A DNA stretch of 64,000 nucleotides from Metallyticus violacea (Eukaryota > Arthropoda > Insecta > Mantodea > Metallyticidae), in NCBI GenBank assembly GCA_030762175.1, contig CM060842.1, positions 64,527,501 through 64,591,500 of the forward strand. Direction: 5' to 3'. Shown here piece by piece: positions 1 to 12,019 of this stretch. Both the position numbers and the translations under genes were made by a program. Numbering within the stretch: position 1 is the stretch's first letter; each line of letters opens with the position of its first letter. The notes under the pieces are model-generated. The model saw only the letters and a program-made list of their open reading frames with translations, did no database searches and was not told where the DNA came from.

Positions 1-2080
1 ACTCAGTTGTATTAAAATTAAAAGATGTGTCTGGATTTTTTTTAAAAAAATCGCCATATAGTACAGGCTTGTGTTTTAACACAAAGTTCTAGAAATTATA
101 TAGTTATAACATCAAACAACGTACAATTTTCCACAGTAATCGCTTTCGTTTTTGCATTTGTGTGGGGGGTCAATTCATGTGAAATGGGACACCAAGGAAC
201 TTACAGATTAATTTTATCTTTCAAAATAAAGAACAATGAGAGATATATATGATTATGAAAAGTTAATTTTTCCTAGTCCGTATGTTTCCTTATTTGAATG
301 CGATATTTTATCGTTTATTTATATAAGTCAACAATTTCGAATGATGAAAACCTTGCAGTTAGTCTCAAGTAAATGATTTAATAACCCTCCCGTTGGTATG
401 AGACAAATTTTTACTTAGGTAATATGCTGGAAGAAACCCTAGAATATGGTTATGGAAAGGTAGCTTTGCAGTACGGGAGACGAAACATAATTTATAGTTT
501 TATCAGCAAAAAACTGTATAATTTGCTGAACAGTATAAATATATAACACCTGTAAAATAGATCTGAATTTTAAATAATAGCAAACTATAGTAAACAATAA
601 ATAACTTTAAAATGAAACTGAAGTAAAACGTATATTAGCAATACATCATTGAATCATTATAAAACAATAAATATGTTAAATTCGAAGCTTTGAATCTTTA
701 AATTTTAAGCTATAAATCTTCAAATAAGTCCAAATTTGGCACTCGATAATTAATCAAATTACTAGCAAACAATTGTTATGATAAAAACACATAAAAATCT
801 TTCGCTTTAACAAAAAATTAAAGACTGTAATACTATGCATGACTTCAACACCGTGGTTTACAAATTCGCGTTCCTTGTCGACAAAATTTATAGCAATGGA
901 ACCTTAAGCAATATAATAAAATAAAATAATTTAAATATAAGATCTACTAAGTTTCTGGATGTAAGCTATGAAGAAGGCTCCGTACCTAGCAATTTAGATT
1001 TATAGAGCCTCAAGTGTATGCATCCCACCTCGTTGGAGTCTAGAAAAAAAAAGATTTTCTTTAGTCATTCGCATTCAATGCCCATGCTGATGTGGCTCCA
1101 TAAGGAAAAATGATAAGTGGGGGCTAGTGTATCGATCGGAAACCAAGTAATACGCACAAAAATACAAAAATAACAAAGCTTGAGAAAATAAAAAAGAAAA
1201 AGAAATAATGCTACCCATTTCAATAAAAGTTGATATTATAAGTGATAGTACAAGTTGTGTACATGTGCAGTGCTATATTAAATATTAAAATTCAACAAAG
1301 ACATAAATAAATACATATTTCATTTCATGTCATGGAAACTCTAAAGACAAAACTATCGCCTACTGCTCTCTCTCTCTGAAAAGGTTCAATAGTATTTCAG
1401 TATGGTTGTACGGGTCCGAGAAATCGGACATAAGAGGGCTGATAGTTTATGTGGGAACAAACTCTGGATGTCAAACCATTGTCTAGATGTGATTATAGGA
1501 ACACTGGCTATAGCATGCCGTCGGATGTTTGCTATGCTGCTATAACTGCATAGAAAATGAAGGGAACTCTCACTTGCTGTAAAAATACGACATAGTTAAC
1601 TTCATATGTTCGGTGTCCGAATTTCCATTCCTAGTGATAAGTAACACTGTCAGCACATAGGGACTAAGCTGAAAATTTGCCATTGTGGGGAAATTGTTCA
1701 AACATTCTTAATATTGTTTTTCTTATAATCTTTTAAATTAATAGCTTTGTTATATAAATCGTTATGTTTAGTAACATATAATGTTTAAAATGAGATATTG
1801 ACTTAGGTTTCTGTTTTAAAGCTATGTGTGTATAAAAAGAGAATTTTAATATGATACGATCCGCATAAATATTATTATATCTATGGGTACCATGTAATAC
1901 ATAAAAAGATTCGGCTTTATACAGGTGTAGTATAAGTATAAAATATATTAACATTTAAAGAAATGTGGGGTCAGAGAAAAGTGTGAGTTTATAGTGATAT
2001 AGCGGTCGTCTGTTTTCATATCAGCTGAATTTGGATCTGCTCTCTATGGAGTCAATTTAGTGTACTACAGCTCTCTGAAA
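1..2080. other. AT-rich stretch without recognised gene
   Basis: No ORF longer than about 73 codons and no recognisable protein motif. The part from about 1360 to 1700 is less AT-rich and starts with a short CT run, but I could not link it to another repeat in the window. Confidence 0.6.
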
Positions 2081-2088
2081 AGGAGCAC

Positions 2089-2493
2089 GTGGACTCCGTT
2101 CAGAATGATTCTCTGACTTTCTTCAACACTACACACAAATGGCTAACCGATCCGATGATAGACCTAGCAAACGTCCAAACGGCCTGTGTCCATTGGTTCG
2201 TGCGTAAACGCTTTTGTTCATCAGGATTATATTCTCAACGCTGGCTGTTCCCACAGGATGTAATCTGCACCGAGAGGGAACGCTTCCGAATTAATTTCTG
2301 TTTTAGCGTTCTCGGTTTAGTTTCAAGACCTTTCTACGGAACTTCCAGAGGGACACTCAACAAACCCATTGCGTTGGAGAAGCCAAAATATCACTTAGCT
2401 TGCCGCTGTACCAAATGTAGCTGCAGCAAAAGGTATATATACATAAATAGTCCAAAACATGCCGTAACACATGACCACAAAGTGTCATTGTAG
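2089..2493 (+). other. Unrecognised 134-codon ORF in a less AT-rich patch
   Basis: An open frame of 134 codons lies in DNA of more balanced composition than its flanks. The translation has no signal peptide, no membrane segment and no motif I recognise. A short cysteine-rich patch (CRCTKCSCSK) sits near residues 106-115. ORFs of this length are expected roughly once per window by chance at this base composition, so it may be noise or an eroded repeat. No splice sites or promoter were convincing. Confidence 0.1.
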
Positions 2494-2499
2494 AATAAT

Positions 2500-3576
2500 T
2501 TATTTTTTCAAAAGCAAAGCAGTATACTACATTAAAGCTATAGGTTTTATAGTAATGTGTTTATTTAAATATGGTAAAATGTATTAAACCGAAGTTTCCA
2601 TTGCTTCTGAAAACAGAAGTATACCCTTTCTCGCTTATACTAAAGTAGAACTATGGGGAGAGGTAGGAACAAAGCACTGACTGAATATGGACAGAGGGGA
2701 GGGAATAAGGCTTGTATTATTGTTTATTTTATTTTTGCCGAAGCCCGTTGTTTAGAATCCAATGCTGGGGATAACACGATAGCTGGTGGGTGAAAGGTAA
2801 GGTGAAGGAGAGTGTTATATCTATTTAACCTGAACCATAACGAGTGAACTCTAGTTTTTTATACCTATTAACAATGCAGTTTCTCACAGTTGTCAATTTC
2901 CTATATCCGACATTTGTTCTCTTCCCTACAGCAGTCACATCGCCTTAATGATGAGATATTTGAGTAAATAATGTGTGTGTTTTTACCTTCTGCTAGCATT
3001 CCAATACAATCGCGCTAGCATTATCTTCTGCTACAAGTAAGAGTGGACGAGGCAAATATTTCTCATAGTGTGCTATCATCAGTTCAGCAACTTCATAGAG
3101 AATTAAAGTAATTATTGCTTGGAAATTCTCTTACTGATATTTATTTATATATAAACTGAAATAACACACTGTGTTCGACAGCGGATACTTTGAGAACCAA
3201 GGACTTTCAGAACATATCCTTACCGCTCGCAAAAGGTTTTGCGTCTCGTCAGCTGGATATGCCACAGTTGGGACACAACTATTTTGGCGGAACCAAGCCT
3301 CGTATGAACAGAATACAAGCTCTGGGTCTATTAACCTTTCAATCACTAATGAAAAAAAAAAAACACTCACAATAACGCACACGTGCTATGGGATCACCTT
3401 GTAGTAGACAATGAACACGTGTGCACTTGTAAGGTTTGATTTTTAACAATTTTATGCAGAAGATACTGAAATCCCAACCTGTGCTGATTTCCGTAATGAT
3501 TCTGTTGGCGAACGTTCAAAACTAGCACCAATTTCCTCTAGTTTTTTTTAAGCTATACGTCTTTGCGTGCTTTATT
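2500..3576. other. AT-rich stretch, nothing recognised
   Basis: Contains overlapping short ORFs on both strands around 3131-3404 in a locally less AT-rich patch, with no recognisable product and no matching copy elsewhere in the window. Confidence 0.5.
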
Positions 3577-3954
3577 TTATGCTGGACAACTATCAATTTT
3601 ATTCCCAAAATCGTAAATTGCTGTTTTGGAAGGAGGCAATGGTCCAGAGAACTTCAGATTAAGCACAGCATGCCCTGATTCGTATTTATAATAATATTTA
3701 CATACAAAAATATGTTGCTCTGAAGTCTTCGCGAACGAATGTAGACTGCTGACTGCTCGGAAGTTCAAGGAAATGCAGGCAGACGGCCGTAAATGAGAAG
3801 AGGATCCAGCCTTGGCCGAAACGCTAAAGTAGGGACATATTCTGAAAGCCCGGTATGTACATAGGAGGAAAAATACGACCTTTATGTTGTGGTCACCAGC
3901 CACTGCAATAGTAGACATCTCAGGTGTCGTTGGACAGAGATTAGAGTTTCGCAC
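3577..3954 (-). other. Unrecognised 125-codon ORF
   Basis: Open for 125 codons on the minus strand, with no recognised domain. Composition is slightly less AT-rich than the surroundings. The length is near the chance limit, and I see no donor or acceptor arrangement to support an exon. Most likely a chance ORF or remnant of an unidentified repeat. Confidence 0.08.
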
Positions 3955-4049
3955 TGGAAGGTTTCCACATTCCTTTTATATACAAGAAATCTGAGATACA
4001 ACCTTAAGAGATCTCCAGGATATGATAAACTCAAATGAGGGAGATTTGA

Positions 4050-4165
4050 GGCTATGGTCGGGAAGGGCACGGTAAGAACCACTGACACTGTGAGCCAAAT
4101 ATCTATGGTTCGAGTCCCAGTTATGACCTCGATAATGTCTGATTCTTATTCCAAATCTTAGCCAA
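4050..4165 (+). repeat. tRNA-like SINE head relic
   Basis: A good RNA polymerase III B box (GGTTCGAGTCCC, near 4110) lies about 50 bp downstream of a degenerate A-box-like region (near 4055-4070). The spacing fits a tRNA-derived SINE head. It does not match SINE families A, B or C and has no clear body or tail, so it is a relic of another family or a chance match. Confidence 0.3.
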
Positions 4166-4472
4166 CACGCGGGTTGTCTGAGAAAAAAAATCAGATATTT
4201 TATTTGTATTTGTATTGAATTTTGTTATTTTGAAATTACAGTGCAATATCGATAACATAACACAAAGATGAAAAGTATAGTTCCCTGAATAACACCCTTC
4301 TTACGGCTCTATTACTGCGTTTGTAAGCAGCAGAAAAAGTCATATTCGGTAAAGAAAATTTCATTAGCATTCCAAACCATAGTTGTCATAAAATCTATCA
4401 AATGCTTTTTATTATGCTAAAGTGGTTAGGTCGTGGGATATAGTTGTTGCCGTTGCTGTTACCTCATATTAT

Positions 4473-4645
4473 GAGCCAAATTATGAAGCGGTTTGGTATG
4501 GTAGCCCACGTTGGATGCCAACTTTTGAGACGGTGTGGATATGTTTCCTGCTATGTGTCCCAAGTTGGGCACCAATCTTGAAGCGATCTGTAATTGACGT
4601 TGAGTGGCCTCACATTGTGATACCAGTTTCTAAGTGGTTTCGTAG
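4473..4645 (+). repeat. Degenerate tandem units with GCACCAA...GAAGCG core
   Basis: At least four diverged copies of a short unit follow one another, starting near 4473, 4514, 4568 and 4618 (steps of about 41-54 bp). Each reads roughly as (G)NNCCAANTTNTGAAGCGNTNTGG. They form the 5' part of element X. The copy at 61.7 kb keeps fewer units. Confidence 0.4.
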
Positions 4646-4769
4646 ATTGATTATTGGTCGCTTCGGTGTAGTTACCCAGCTTCAGTGACAACAATTCTCA
4701 GGGTATACTGCTATTTTGTTGACTCGCATTCAACGGGAATGGGAGAGTGTTTCTGTAGTGTAAATAAGC

Positions 4770-4990
4770 ACACGACGCGACTCAATATGTAATTGCGTCT
4801 AACTTATAACTACCTAATGAGTAAATGAGCTGCGTCTCACCACGTGTAAAACTTCATACTGCCTGTATCGCCGCGTGTAAAACGTATAACTGCGTACAGA
4901 ACGGCTTCTCACCGCATATGATCTTATAATTGCGTGTGAGGAAATGCGTGTTGCAGCGTGTAAAACTCAAGACTGCGTGCCTAAGCCGAG
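4770..4990 (+). repeat. Minisatellite block inside element X
   Basis: A roughly 30-40 bp unit with the core CGCGTGTAAAACT followed by ATAACTGCGT is repeated about five or six times with many mutations (for example near 4840, 4870, 4910 and 4955). The same type of block is present in the second element X copy at about 62020-62340, so the tandem structure belongs to the element and predates the spread of these copies. Confidence 0.55.
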
Positions 4991-5415
4991 CAAACTCTCC
5001 CTTATATATTAAATTCAAATCAAATGATCGTTGGTTAAACGGAGTCATAAACGCACGCCCAATCTAACATACGTTTTTCATTGATTGGTTTAATTTCATC
5101 TGCCGCACGCTGCATTCGATATTATTTTTGTTAAGTTTTAAAACATTCATCAGCATTGGCTGGTTTAAAGGGAGAAAGGCACCACGCCTGTCAGTATCAG
5201 AGACCTTAACGAGTTTAAAAGTCCTTCAGTTTATTAACAGGCCTTTTAAAAATTAGCCTAGAATTTACCCTTGGGTTTCTTTGCACTGAATAGAGATTTT
5301 ATGATTTTTTTCCCCTGGCTTCTGTAGCAAAACACCAGAAGCTTTCTGCTTTATCCACCTTACACAATTCAGACGTTACAGTTGCATTGTATTACACGTT
5401 TATACATTATAAGAT

Positions 5416-7569
5416 TTGTTTGGGCTTACTTAAGTATACATTATAATTTTCAAGGGAATGGATTGGAGGAACTGTTTCAGTGAATACGCACTGTCAAACA
5501 ATGGACAGTTTTAACTAAAATGCTGCCTCCATACCTCTTCTTCCACGATAATTGACCGGTATGGAATGAGGTTATGCAAGGAACTAAATAAAACATACTG
5601 CTGTTAAGCATACAGTTGTTATAAATGTTGTTTCATATTGTGTCTCTTGTATGTGTATACACACTCGCCGCCATTTTGTCCGTTGTTTATTTCGAGTACA
5701 CCTAAAGTGTATGCAACAAGCTGGTCAACTCCATTGGGAGTAGCCAAAACAAACGAACGAGAAGCAATAAAAGTCGAACGATAAACTGAAACGATAAATC
5801 TTTGCCGATGGACGGCTGCGATTGGTTGAAGGTCAACATTTCCTACATTATTGGTTGAAAGTAACATTACGTGATAAGGGTAAAAAGTCCGTGAAATTGC
5901 TTGCTGCACTTTAGTTATACTAATCAAAAGTTGACACATTTGTTTATATGTATTAAGAAGTATTATGATTAGTTTATGATTATTACTTCTTTAATTCTTC
6001 ATTAATGTCTTTTATCGCTGCTTTTATTATTTTCACATATTATTTTCCCGCTTATAGGATTTCCATCGTGTGCTTCTAACTAGGGAATAACTCTTCAAAG
6101 CAGAATATAAGCAAAATACAGTTTACTTCGTCATATTGCTAGCAGTGACTTTAATATACTCTCTGTCGACAAGCGTTATATTGCCTGCTAACTGGTAATA
6201 TTAATGTAATGTTATTACATTACTGTTTAATGAGCATTTGTGAATGCAAACTGTTATTTCTTGCAGAAAATTTCTAGAACAATGACGCACCGACTTTGTG
6301 CCTATGGCGTAGTAAAATTAACAGAATGGTACTTATCTCTCGCTCTAGTAGTATAGCGCATGAGCGACTCCACAATATGGTACGTAGGTAGACAGCGGTG
6401 AACTTCTTTCCTCGAGATCAACCCTTGTCTTTTAATTACGAATCATTTGAAACGCTTCGCTAATTCACTGAAGAAGAACACAGCAGACACTGCAACATTC
6501 TGGAAAGTGAGGCACCCTCTTATAAATTACCGCGGAAAGTGGAAATTATTTTCGACATTATCTTTAAAGATAAGAATGAGACTATATGTAATTTGAAAAA
6601 TGATAGTACGGAAATTAAGCGATATTAGTTCTTCTATGCATGTAGTTTATGTGCATCTAGTTTTGCAGAAATGTTGTATTTGGATAAAAAGCACGTGTTT
6701 CCATAGAAACAGACTCAGAAGCAACACTGAGAACGAAGAAAGCTGCGGAATGCTTTGAAATTTTCTCTAAATTCGCATAGTTCTGTGCAATTGTTACGCT
6801 AATATATTATATAATATAATTGAAAAATAAAGTAACGCTTTCAACAATGTAACTAATAAAACGAGAAATAAAGGAGCAGAAATATATTAAATATTTAAAT
6901 ATTCACACAATTCTCGCTGTATTTCTAACAACTTGTGTTCTTTAAAGGCAGCAGACCTTTAATTCTTGTTATGTATGCATATACAGCATGTTAATGAACT
7001 GCATTTCAGAAAGTGTGGAGATGTCTTAGACAGGTAATTTGAGATAGAAAACGTATGAACTGTCTGTTCAAATTTCAAAGCTATGGCTATAAGTTGCTAA
7101 AGCGCCAGTACGCCACTGACTAATGAAGATGTCCCTTGAAAGCATAACACACGAAAACGAAGGCAGGTTTTCAGAACGTTATCACTCTGATGCCATCAGC
7201 TTTGTGTAAAAGGTTTTCATTTGTTTTCGAGTTCCAGTCTGATGCATCACAAATTTTTGTTTGGTTTTCTGACTAGAGTCTAATTATACAGCTTTTAGTC
7301 TACATTTTAAGTTGATGTTTCAATTTATACATTTAAATCTTAACATATCAATTCATATAATTACAACCTCTGTAGTTGTTGTACTTAACCAATCATAGTC
7401 GTGTCCTGAGTATGTGTTAAATACATTTTTAGACATTATGTTAGTAGTAAGTTTATTAGCTATTGTATGTTGTAATACATTCATTGTTGAGAAATAGAAT
7501 AAAACTTGAAAGCATTAAGTAAATTTCACTCATAATTCTGTAGTATGCGTATCGCATATTAATTAAAAA
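5416..7569. other. AT-rich stretch, no gene seen
   Basis: Only short chance ORFs. The piece from about 6820 to 6945 is similar to 60563-60690 and is listed separately. A less AT-rich patch from 6340 to 6540 has no recognised content. Confidence 0.55.
6820..6945 (+). repeat. Dispersed ~125-bp repeat, copy 1
   Basis: Aligns in the same orientation to about 60563-60690. Shared blocks include TGAAAAATAA, AACAATGTAACTAA, AGCAGAAA and a later CGCTNTATTTC segment. No coding potential or termini were identified. The element type is unknown. Confidence 0.4.
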
Positions 7570-7574
7570 GAATT

Positions 7575-7650
7575 CAACGGCATGACAAGAATTGAACCCG
7601 CGGACTGCGGAACATGAGTTTTTGCGTTATGCATTACGCCACACAAGCGT
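7575..7650 (-). repeat. tRNA-like sequence, probably a SINE head relic
   Basis: Read on the minus strand, GTGTGGCGTAATGCATAACG resembles an A box, and GCGGGTTCAATTCTTGTC about 35 bp downstream is a close B box. The arms do not pair well enough for a working cloverleaf: a 7-bp acceptor stem is not evident. I therefore prefer a tRNA-derived SINE fragment over a functional tRNA gene. It does not match families A, B or C. Confidence 0.4.
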
Positions 7651-10600
7651 ACGCTACATAATATAAGGACGCAATTAATAGATATTCAGTGTCGCATTGT
7701 CAAATAATTAGTTCGATATTTGAGGGATTTTTATTGCATTTAATCTTGAAAAAGCAGACAACAATCTGCGGAAAACCGATATTTGTATGCTCGCAAGACA
7801 ATTTTAAAGACATTCTAAACCAATTTTTCACCTGGCTTGGCTTTAATACGGATTTGTCAGGATAATTATAGCAATGGTTATTATAATTTACTAATAGTCT
7901 TTATGATTGGAAATCAAATGTACTGGGAATGATTTTTTTAAGTTCTTTTGGCTATTCCATTGGTACTATGTGTTTTGTTGGTTAATGCAACACAGTTCAA
8001 CACTATAAAACTGCATGTTTAGTTGTGACCATTCATTGCCTATCTCAAATTGCTTATAAACGATATCTCTACACTCTTTGAAAATGTTTCGGTGTAGTTC
8101 ATTAACAACCTGTATGCACATTTGATCTATTATGACTTTTGAGGCATTCATATTTATAATACTATCTGAACCAAATGAGATGCCTATTTCCAAAAGCAGA
8201 GAGCTGTTTTTTATTGTTGTTGACAATAATTAATAAAAATATTTAAATGTTTTCTAATGTCCACATTTAGGGCAGTTTACTATTTTTCAACGAAAAATTA
8301 TTACAGGAGCCTTAACAAATTAAGCAACACAATTCCCTTATATATTTAGTAATTAAAATTGTGAAAATGGAGTTTGGAAGTGCAGTTACGAATAATTAAA
8401 ATCGTGTTTTGAAATATTTATGCACATGTCGAGTTTTGAACAATATTCGTTATTTCGTGAAATAATATTGCAGCATTATCTACATAATAGTTTAATTTGT
8501 TCTTAATCACATAAAATATGCATTCATTTTACAAAATAGAATGAAAATTGCGAATATGAGGTAAACAAAAAACTAAACAGTTATGCTTCTTTGAAAATAG
8601 AAATTCTAAAATCTTTTTCTTTTTGTGGCTCACAAATGAGGCTGTCTAATGTATTTTCTTCGTACATAACGCCCTTGTAATGCTAAATGTATTGTTTAAC
8701 TTTCCATGTGACTTTTCAATAAATTGTAAATATTATTTTGTTTTTCCTTTTTCACTGTAACACCTAGTGATAACTGGATCATATTAAAATATGTTAGTAT
8801 TTTCCCTTCCTCAGTTATATCTCCATACGTAGTTTCGTCACTTCTATAATTCTGCTGTCCACAAAGTAGGACCGACCATTTTCATTTATTAAAAATAACA
8901 AATTCTGTCAAATACTTACATCTGAGACCTGGACAATGACTAAACATTTTCTATAGAATCCGAGCTTCTGAAATGAAATTCCTTAGACCTATAGCAGGTA
9001 ATACAAAGAAATATAAGAAAACAAGTACAGACATACGAAAAAAATTGAAAATTCAAGAGTTAAATATAATGATTAAAAACTAAAAAAGAAATTAGAAAGA
9101 AAATTTTGACAGAATCGGATAATGGAATATTCCATAAAGCAACTTTTTAGTATAATCCAGATGGGGAAGCAGAAATATGGGAAGGACCGAAGAAGAGATG
9201 ATCTCAACAATTGGAACGGGTTGAAAACCAAACCGCGAAGAAGAAATCTTTTGCAAAACTAAAGTTGGAAGTAGCATGATCGTACATTGAAAGTAGGCTC
9301 TTTTTTTCCCTTCTCAATCCTAACAAAATCTCAATCACGAGGAATGAAAGAATGACGACACCATTTATTTTGCCGTATGAATAAGGCAAAAACTATGTTC
9401 GAAAACATTATATGCCGTCTTTTATAGCCATACGCCTGAAGTGATATTTTCATAGAATATTAAAGAATGAAACAGTATTGATATTTTTAATTTATGTTTA
9501 TATCTTGGCCTCCTGAATGCCCAAAGTGTGTCTAATATAAATAATACAAGGAAAATGTATTACAGGGACCTAAAAGATAAAAACAGCCAAGAAGTAATTC
9601 AAGAGTAGCACGAAATATCCCAACATGCTTGGGTTTAATAAAGAATATGGTTTGTCCCTTAAGAAAATAATGATCTTTACTGGCAGAATATGAATAAATT
9701 ATCTCTACATTTAAGCCTAAAAGCTGTACATTTTATATTAAAGGTAGAGTAAAAATACGATTACATTTTCAGATGAATTTAACATAACTAAAGACTTACG
9801 CCAAGATTCCACTCCCATCGTCATTAAAGACTCCAAGGCGTAAATGTAATTTAGTAATTCGCATTGGAAAGGATAGGTTATTCACATTACATTTTGCCAA
9901 TGATCAAGGCATGATGACAGAAGAGTGCAGCGAGTTTAGACTCTGAACGTCTCTTCCTCCCTGAAAGGGACAAGCAGAAAATGAATAATTCATCATTATT
10001 GAATAACTATTTAATTTTATTCTACGATTTCCACATTTTGTTGTAGGTTTCTCTATTGCAAATGAAATGAATTTACACTTTTTATCAGTAAAAATTAAAA
10101 CTTATTTTACATATCAGTTTTACTTAACATTTCATCACTTCAAGCGCAATTAAGCCCGGCAATTTATGTACCATCCATCTCTTTCGTCATAGCTTATTAT
10201 TTTAATATTGCTGTTATCTCTTTTGCATAGGGAGTTTACTTGTCACTCACATTTCTTTATATTTGTGGCACTTTGCTCCTTTATTTTCCAGTTCTAAGAT
10301 ACATTGCGTAATCCCTAATTACAGAATGCAGTTATCCCATCCTCGATTGCCTTCCCCGCACATCTAACCTGCGGAACTCTTAATAAATAATATCTTGCAC
10401 ATAATATTAGTTATGTTTTATAATACCAGTAATCTGTGAAATAGGAGCCGTTCGAAGTAGCGTCCGTATACAATCAAACATTCCTGATATAAATATAAAT
10501 TGCATTCACTTGGAACAACTCTGCTTCGTAATTCGTATTTGCGCCCTAGAGTATGGGAGCTATCCTGCAGATTTTATAATTCACTCTGTTCAAGTGGCAA

Positions 10601-11700
10601 TATTGCAATATAGCACACTACAATAAAGTTTACTTCATTAATGCATTAGCGCAACTGACTTACAAAGTCAGAAAGAATGCTTGTTCTCGCAACAGCTAAC
10701 TGCGACTGATTTTTACTTGTGTTCAGTTACCTGCGCCGAAGCTGTTATTTGACAGACGATTGGCATGATCTGGCTAAGCGCAAACAACTGCGGACGCAGG
10801 CTAAACATTTCTCTCGCTATGTAGATTGATCATTAAGCCCCTGTCACTGTAACACCATATACAATTTATCAGCACAACCTATAACGTAACATTTTCTTAA
10901 TCGATTATTCAAAACAACATTTTAAACAATGCGAGCGATCTGCAACGTTCTTGCCTCAAGTCTTATCTTTGTGATAATTACGAACTCAGTCACAATAAGT
11001 AGATTCTGGCTGCTTCTTTCATCTATCCCCACTTCTGACATTTCATTGCAGAGTTTGTGTGTTGGTAGAGGACCACAGGCTTCTGTAGATCAGTGAAAAC
11101 AAAACAGATATCTAAATTCCATTCCAGCCTTTTCTCCCATACCCTCGCTAGCCGCCCAATACTAAGAATATTATCTACATAGGACATTCTCTCGAACAAA
11201 GCTTTAATAACTCTGCTTCCTGGCCCTGATTCTATCAGATTTGCTGTGTAGAGTTGAATATATTAGTCCCTCTATTGTTTGAGTAATTCTTCATTTTTCT
11301 CTTTTTAAATACGTTACAAATGGCTCTGTTCACAAAGTCACTAGTCCAAATTGAATAATCCAAAGTTGTTAAAACATGTTTCTTTTTTAATATCTTATCC
11401 ATGTAATCTTTCAGATCTAAACTATGAAAACACATTTTCTATTCTTCTAGAAATATCAATTAATCGAGATCTGGTCTCTTTGGTGTACTGTTTTACACTT
11501 TTAAATTAACGCCATGACTCTCTACGTAAGAGTCATAACTTATAACTCGTATAACGGGCCATCGAAAAGTTCCTCCGCACTCGGGCAATGTGCACCGCAC
11601 AGGAGATAGCTGATACTCCTACATTTCTGACATTCCTTCCTTTGAAATCTATTTTTAGCAGCTAATCCTCCCACCATTCCTAAAGTTTGAACTTTGGAGT
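7651..11700. other. Long AT-rich stretch, no gene recognised
   Basis: Short scattered ORFs only (up to 86 codons). A perfect 14-bp palindrome (ATGGAATATTCCAT) lies near 9122. The part at 10600-10950 is less AT-rich and motif-rich and is listed separately. Nothing else could be identified. Confidence 0.55.
10600..10950. promoter_or_regulatory. Candidate regulatory stretch (weak)
   Basis: A non-repetitive patch with balanced composition and several short motifs typical of animal transcription-factor sites: TTTGACAG (Meis/TGIF-like), CATTAATGCATTAG and GATCATTAAG (homeodomain-like), AATCGATTATT and CAACTGCGG. No ORF explains the composition. This is inference from motif density only. Confidence 0.15.
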
Positions 11701-11716
11701 GTGTGCTTGCCTTGGT

Positions 11717-11804
11717 TTGATTGATTAGTGTTTAATGCCCATTTTTACTACTGAGGCACCACAGGCGGTATGCACTGATACATGAAATAAAATTGAAAAT
11801 TATG

Positions 11805-11864
<60 letters not shown>

Positions 11865-12019
11865 TAAGGAAGGAAGCGTTCCAGGGCTAAGTTTAGCGTA
11901 CCTTCCCGGCATTTGTCGTTTATGAGGACTGAGGAAAATCAGGGAGAACCGTCCTGTAGCGAACCCCGGAACTTCCGCTCACAAGTCCGCGCCTTAACGA
12001 CCTCGGCCACCCGAAGCGG
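11717..12019 (-). mobile_element. SINE family B, copy 1 (tRNA-Ser/Leu-like head)
   Basis: On the minus strand the element begins with GGTGGCCGAGGTCGTTAAGG, which matches an A box of the tRNA-Ser/Leu type, followed by a B-box relic (GGGTTCGCTAC). The body contains the conserved CCTCAGTCCTCATAAA and the 3' end TGTGGTGCCTCAGTAG seen in the other B copies. It is flanked by a 14-bp target-site duplication with one mismatch (GTGCTTGCCTTGGT at 11703 and GTGCTTGCCCTGGT at 12019), which supports retroposition. An (AT)n(GT)n microsatellite has grown inside it. Confidence 0.85.
11808..11864. repeat. (AT)n(GT)n microsatellite
   Basis: About 17 AT units pass directly into about 11 GT units. The tract lies inside SINE family B copy 1, in the position where other copies have a short A/T-rich segment. 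Confidence 0.95.

Larger units (their letters stand above)
4470..5415 (+). mobile_element. Element X, copy 1 (dispersed ~1 kb repeat)
   Basis: This stretch aligns along its length, with indels, to 61728-62795 in the same orientation. Shared blocks include the GTTGGGCACCAAT motif (4563 and 61768), GGTCGCTTCGGTGT, a block of degenerate GCGTGTAAAACT units, the AAATTCAAATCAA/AAATTAAAATCAA block, and a 3' part ending near TGCATTGTATTA. No ORF of note, no terminal inverted repeat and no transposase motif were seen. It may be the terminal or non-coding part of a larger retrotransposon, or a non-autonomous element. Class unknown. Confidence 0.65.

Noticed and set aside
7575..7650. Functional tRNA gene
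   Set aside because: A and B boxes are present but a pairing acceptor stem and clear anticodon arm are not.
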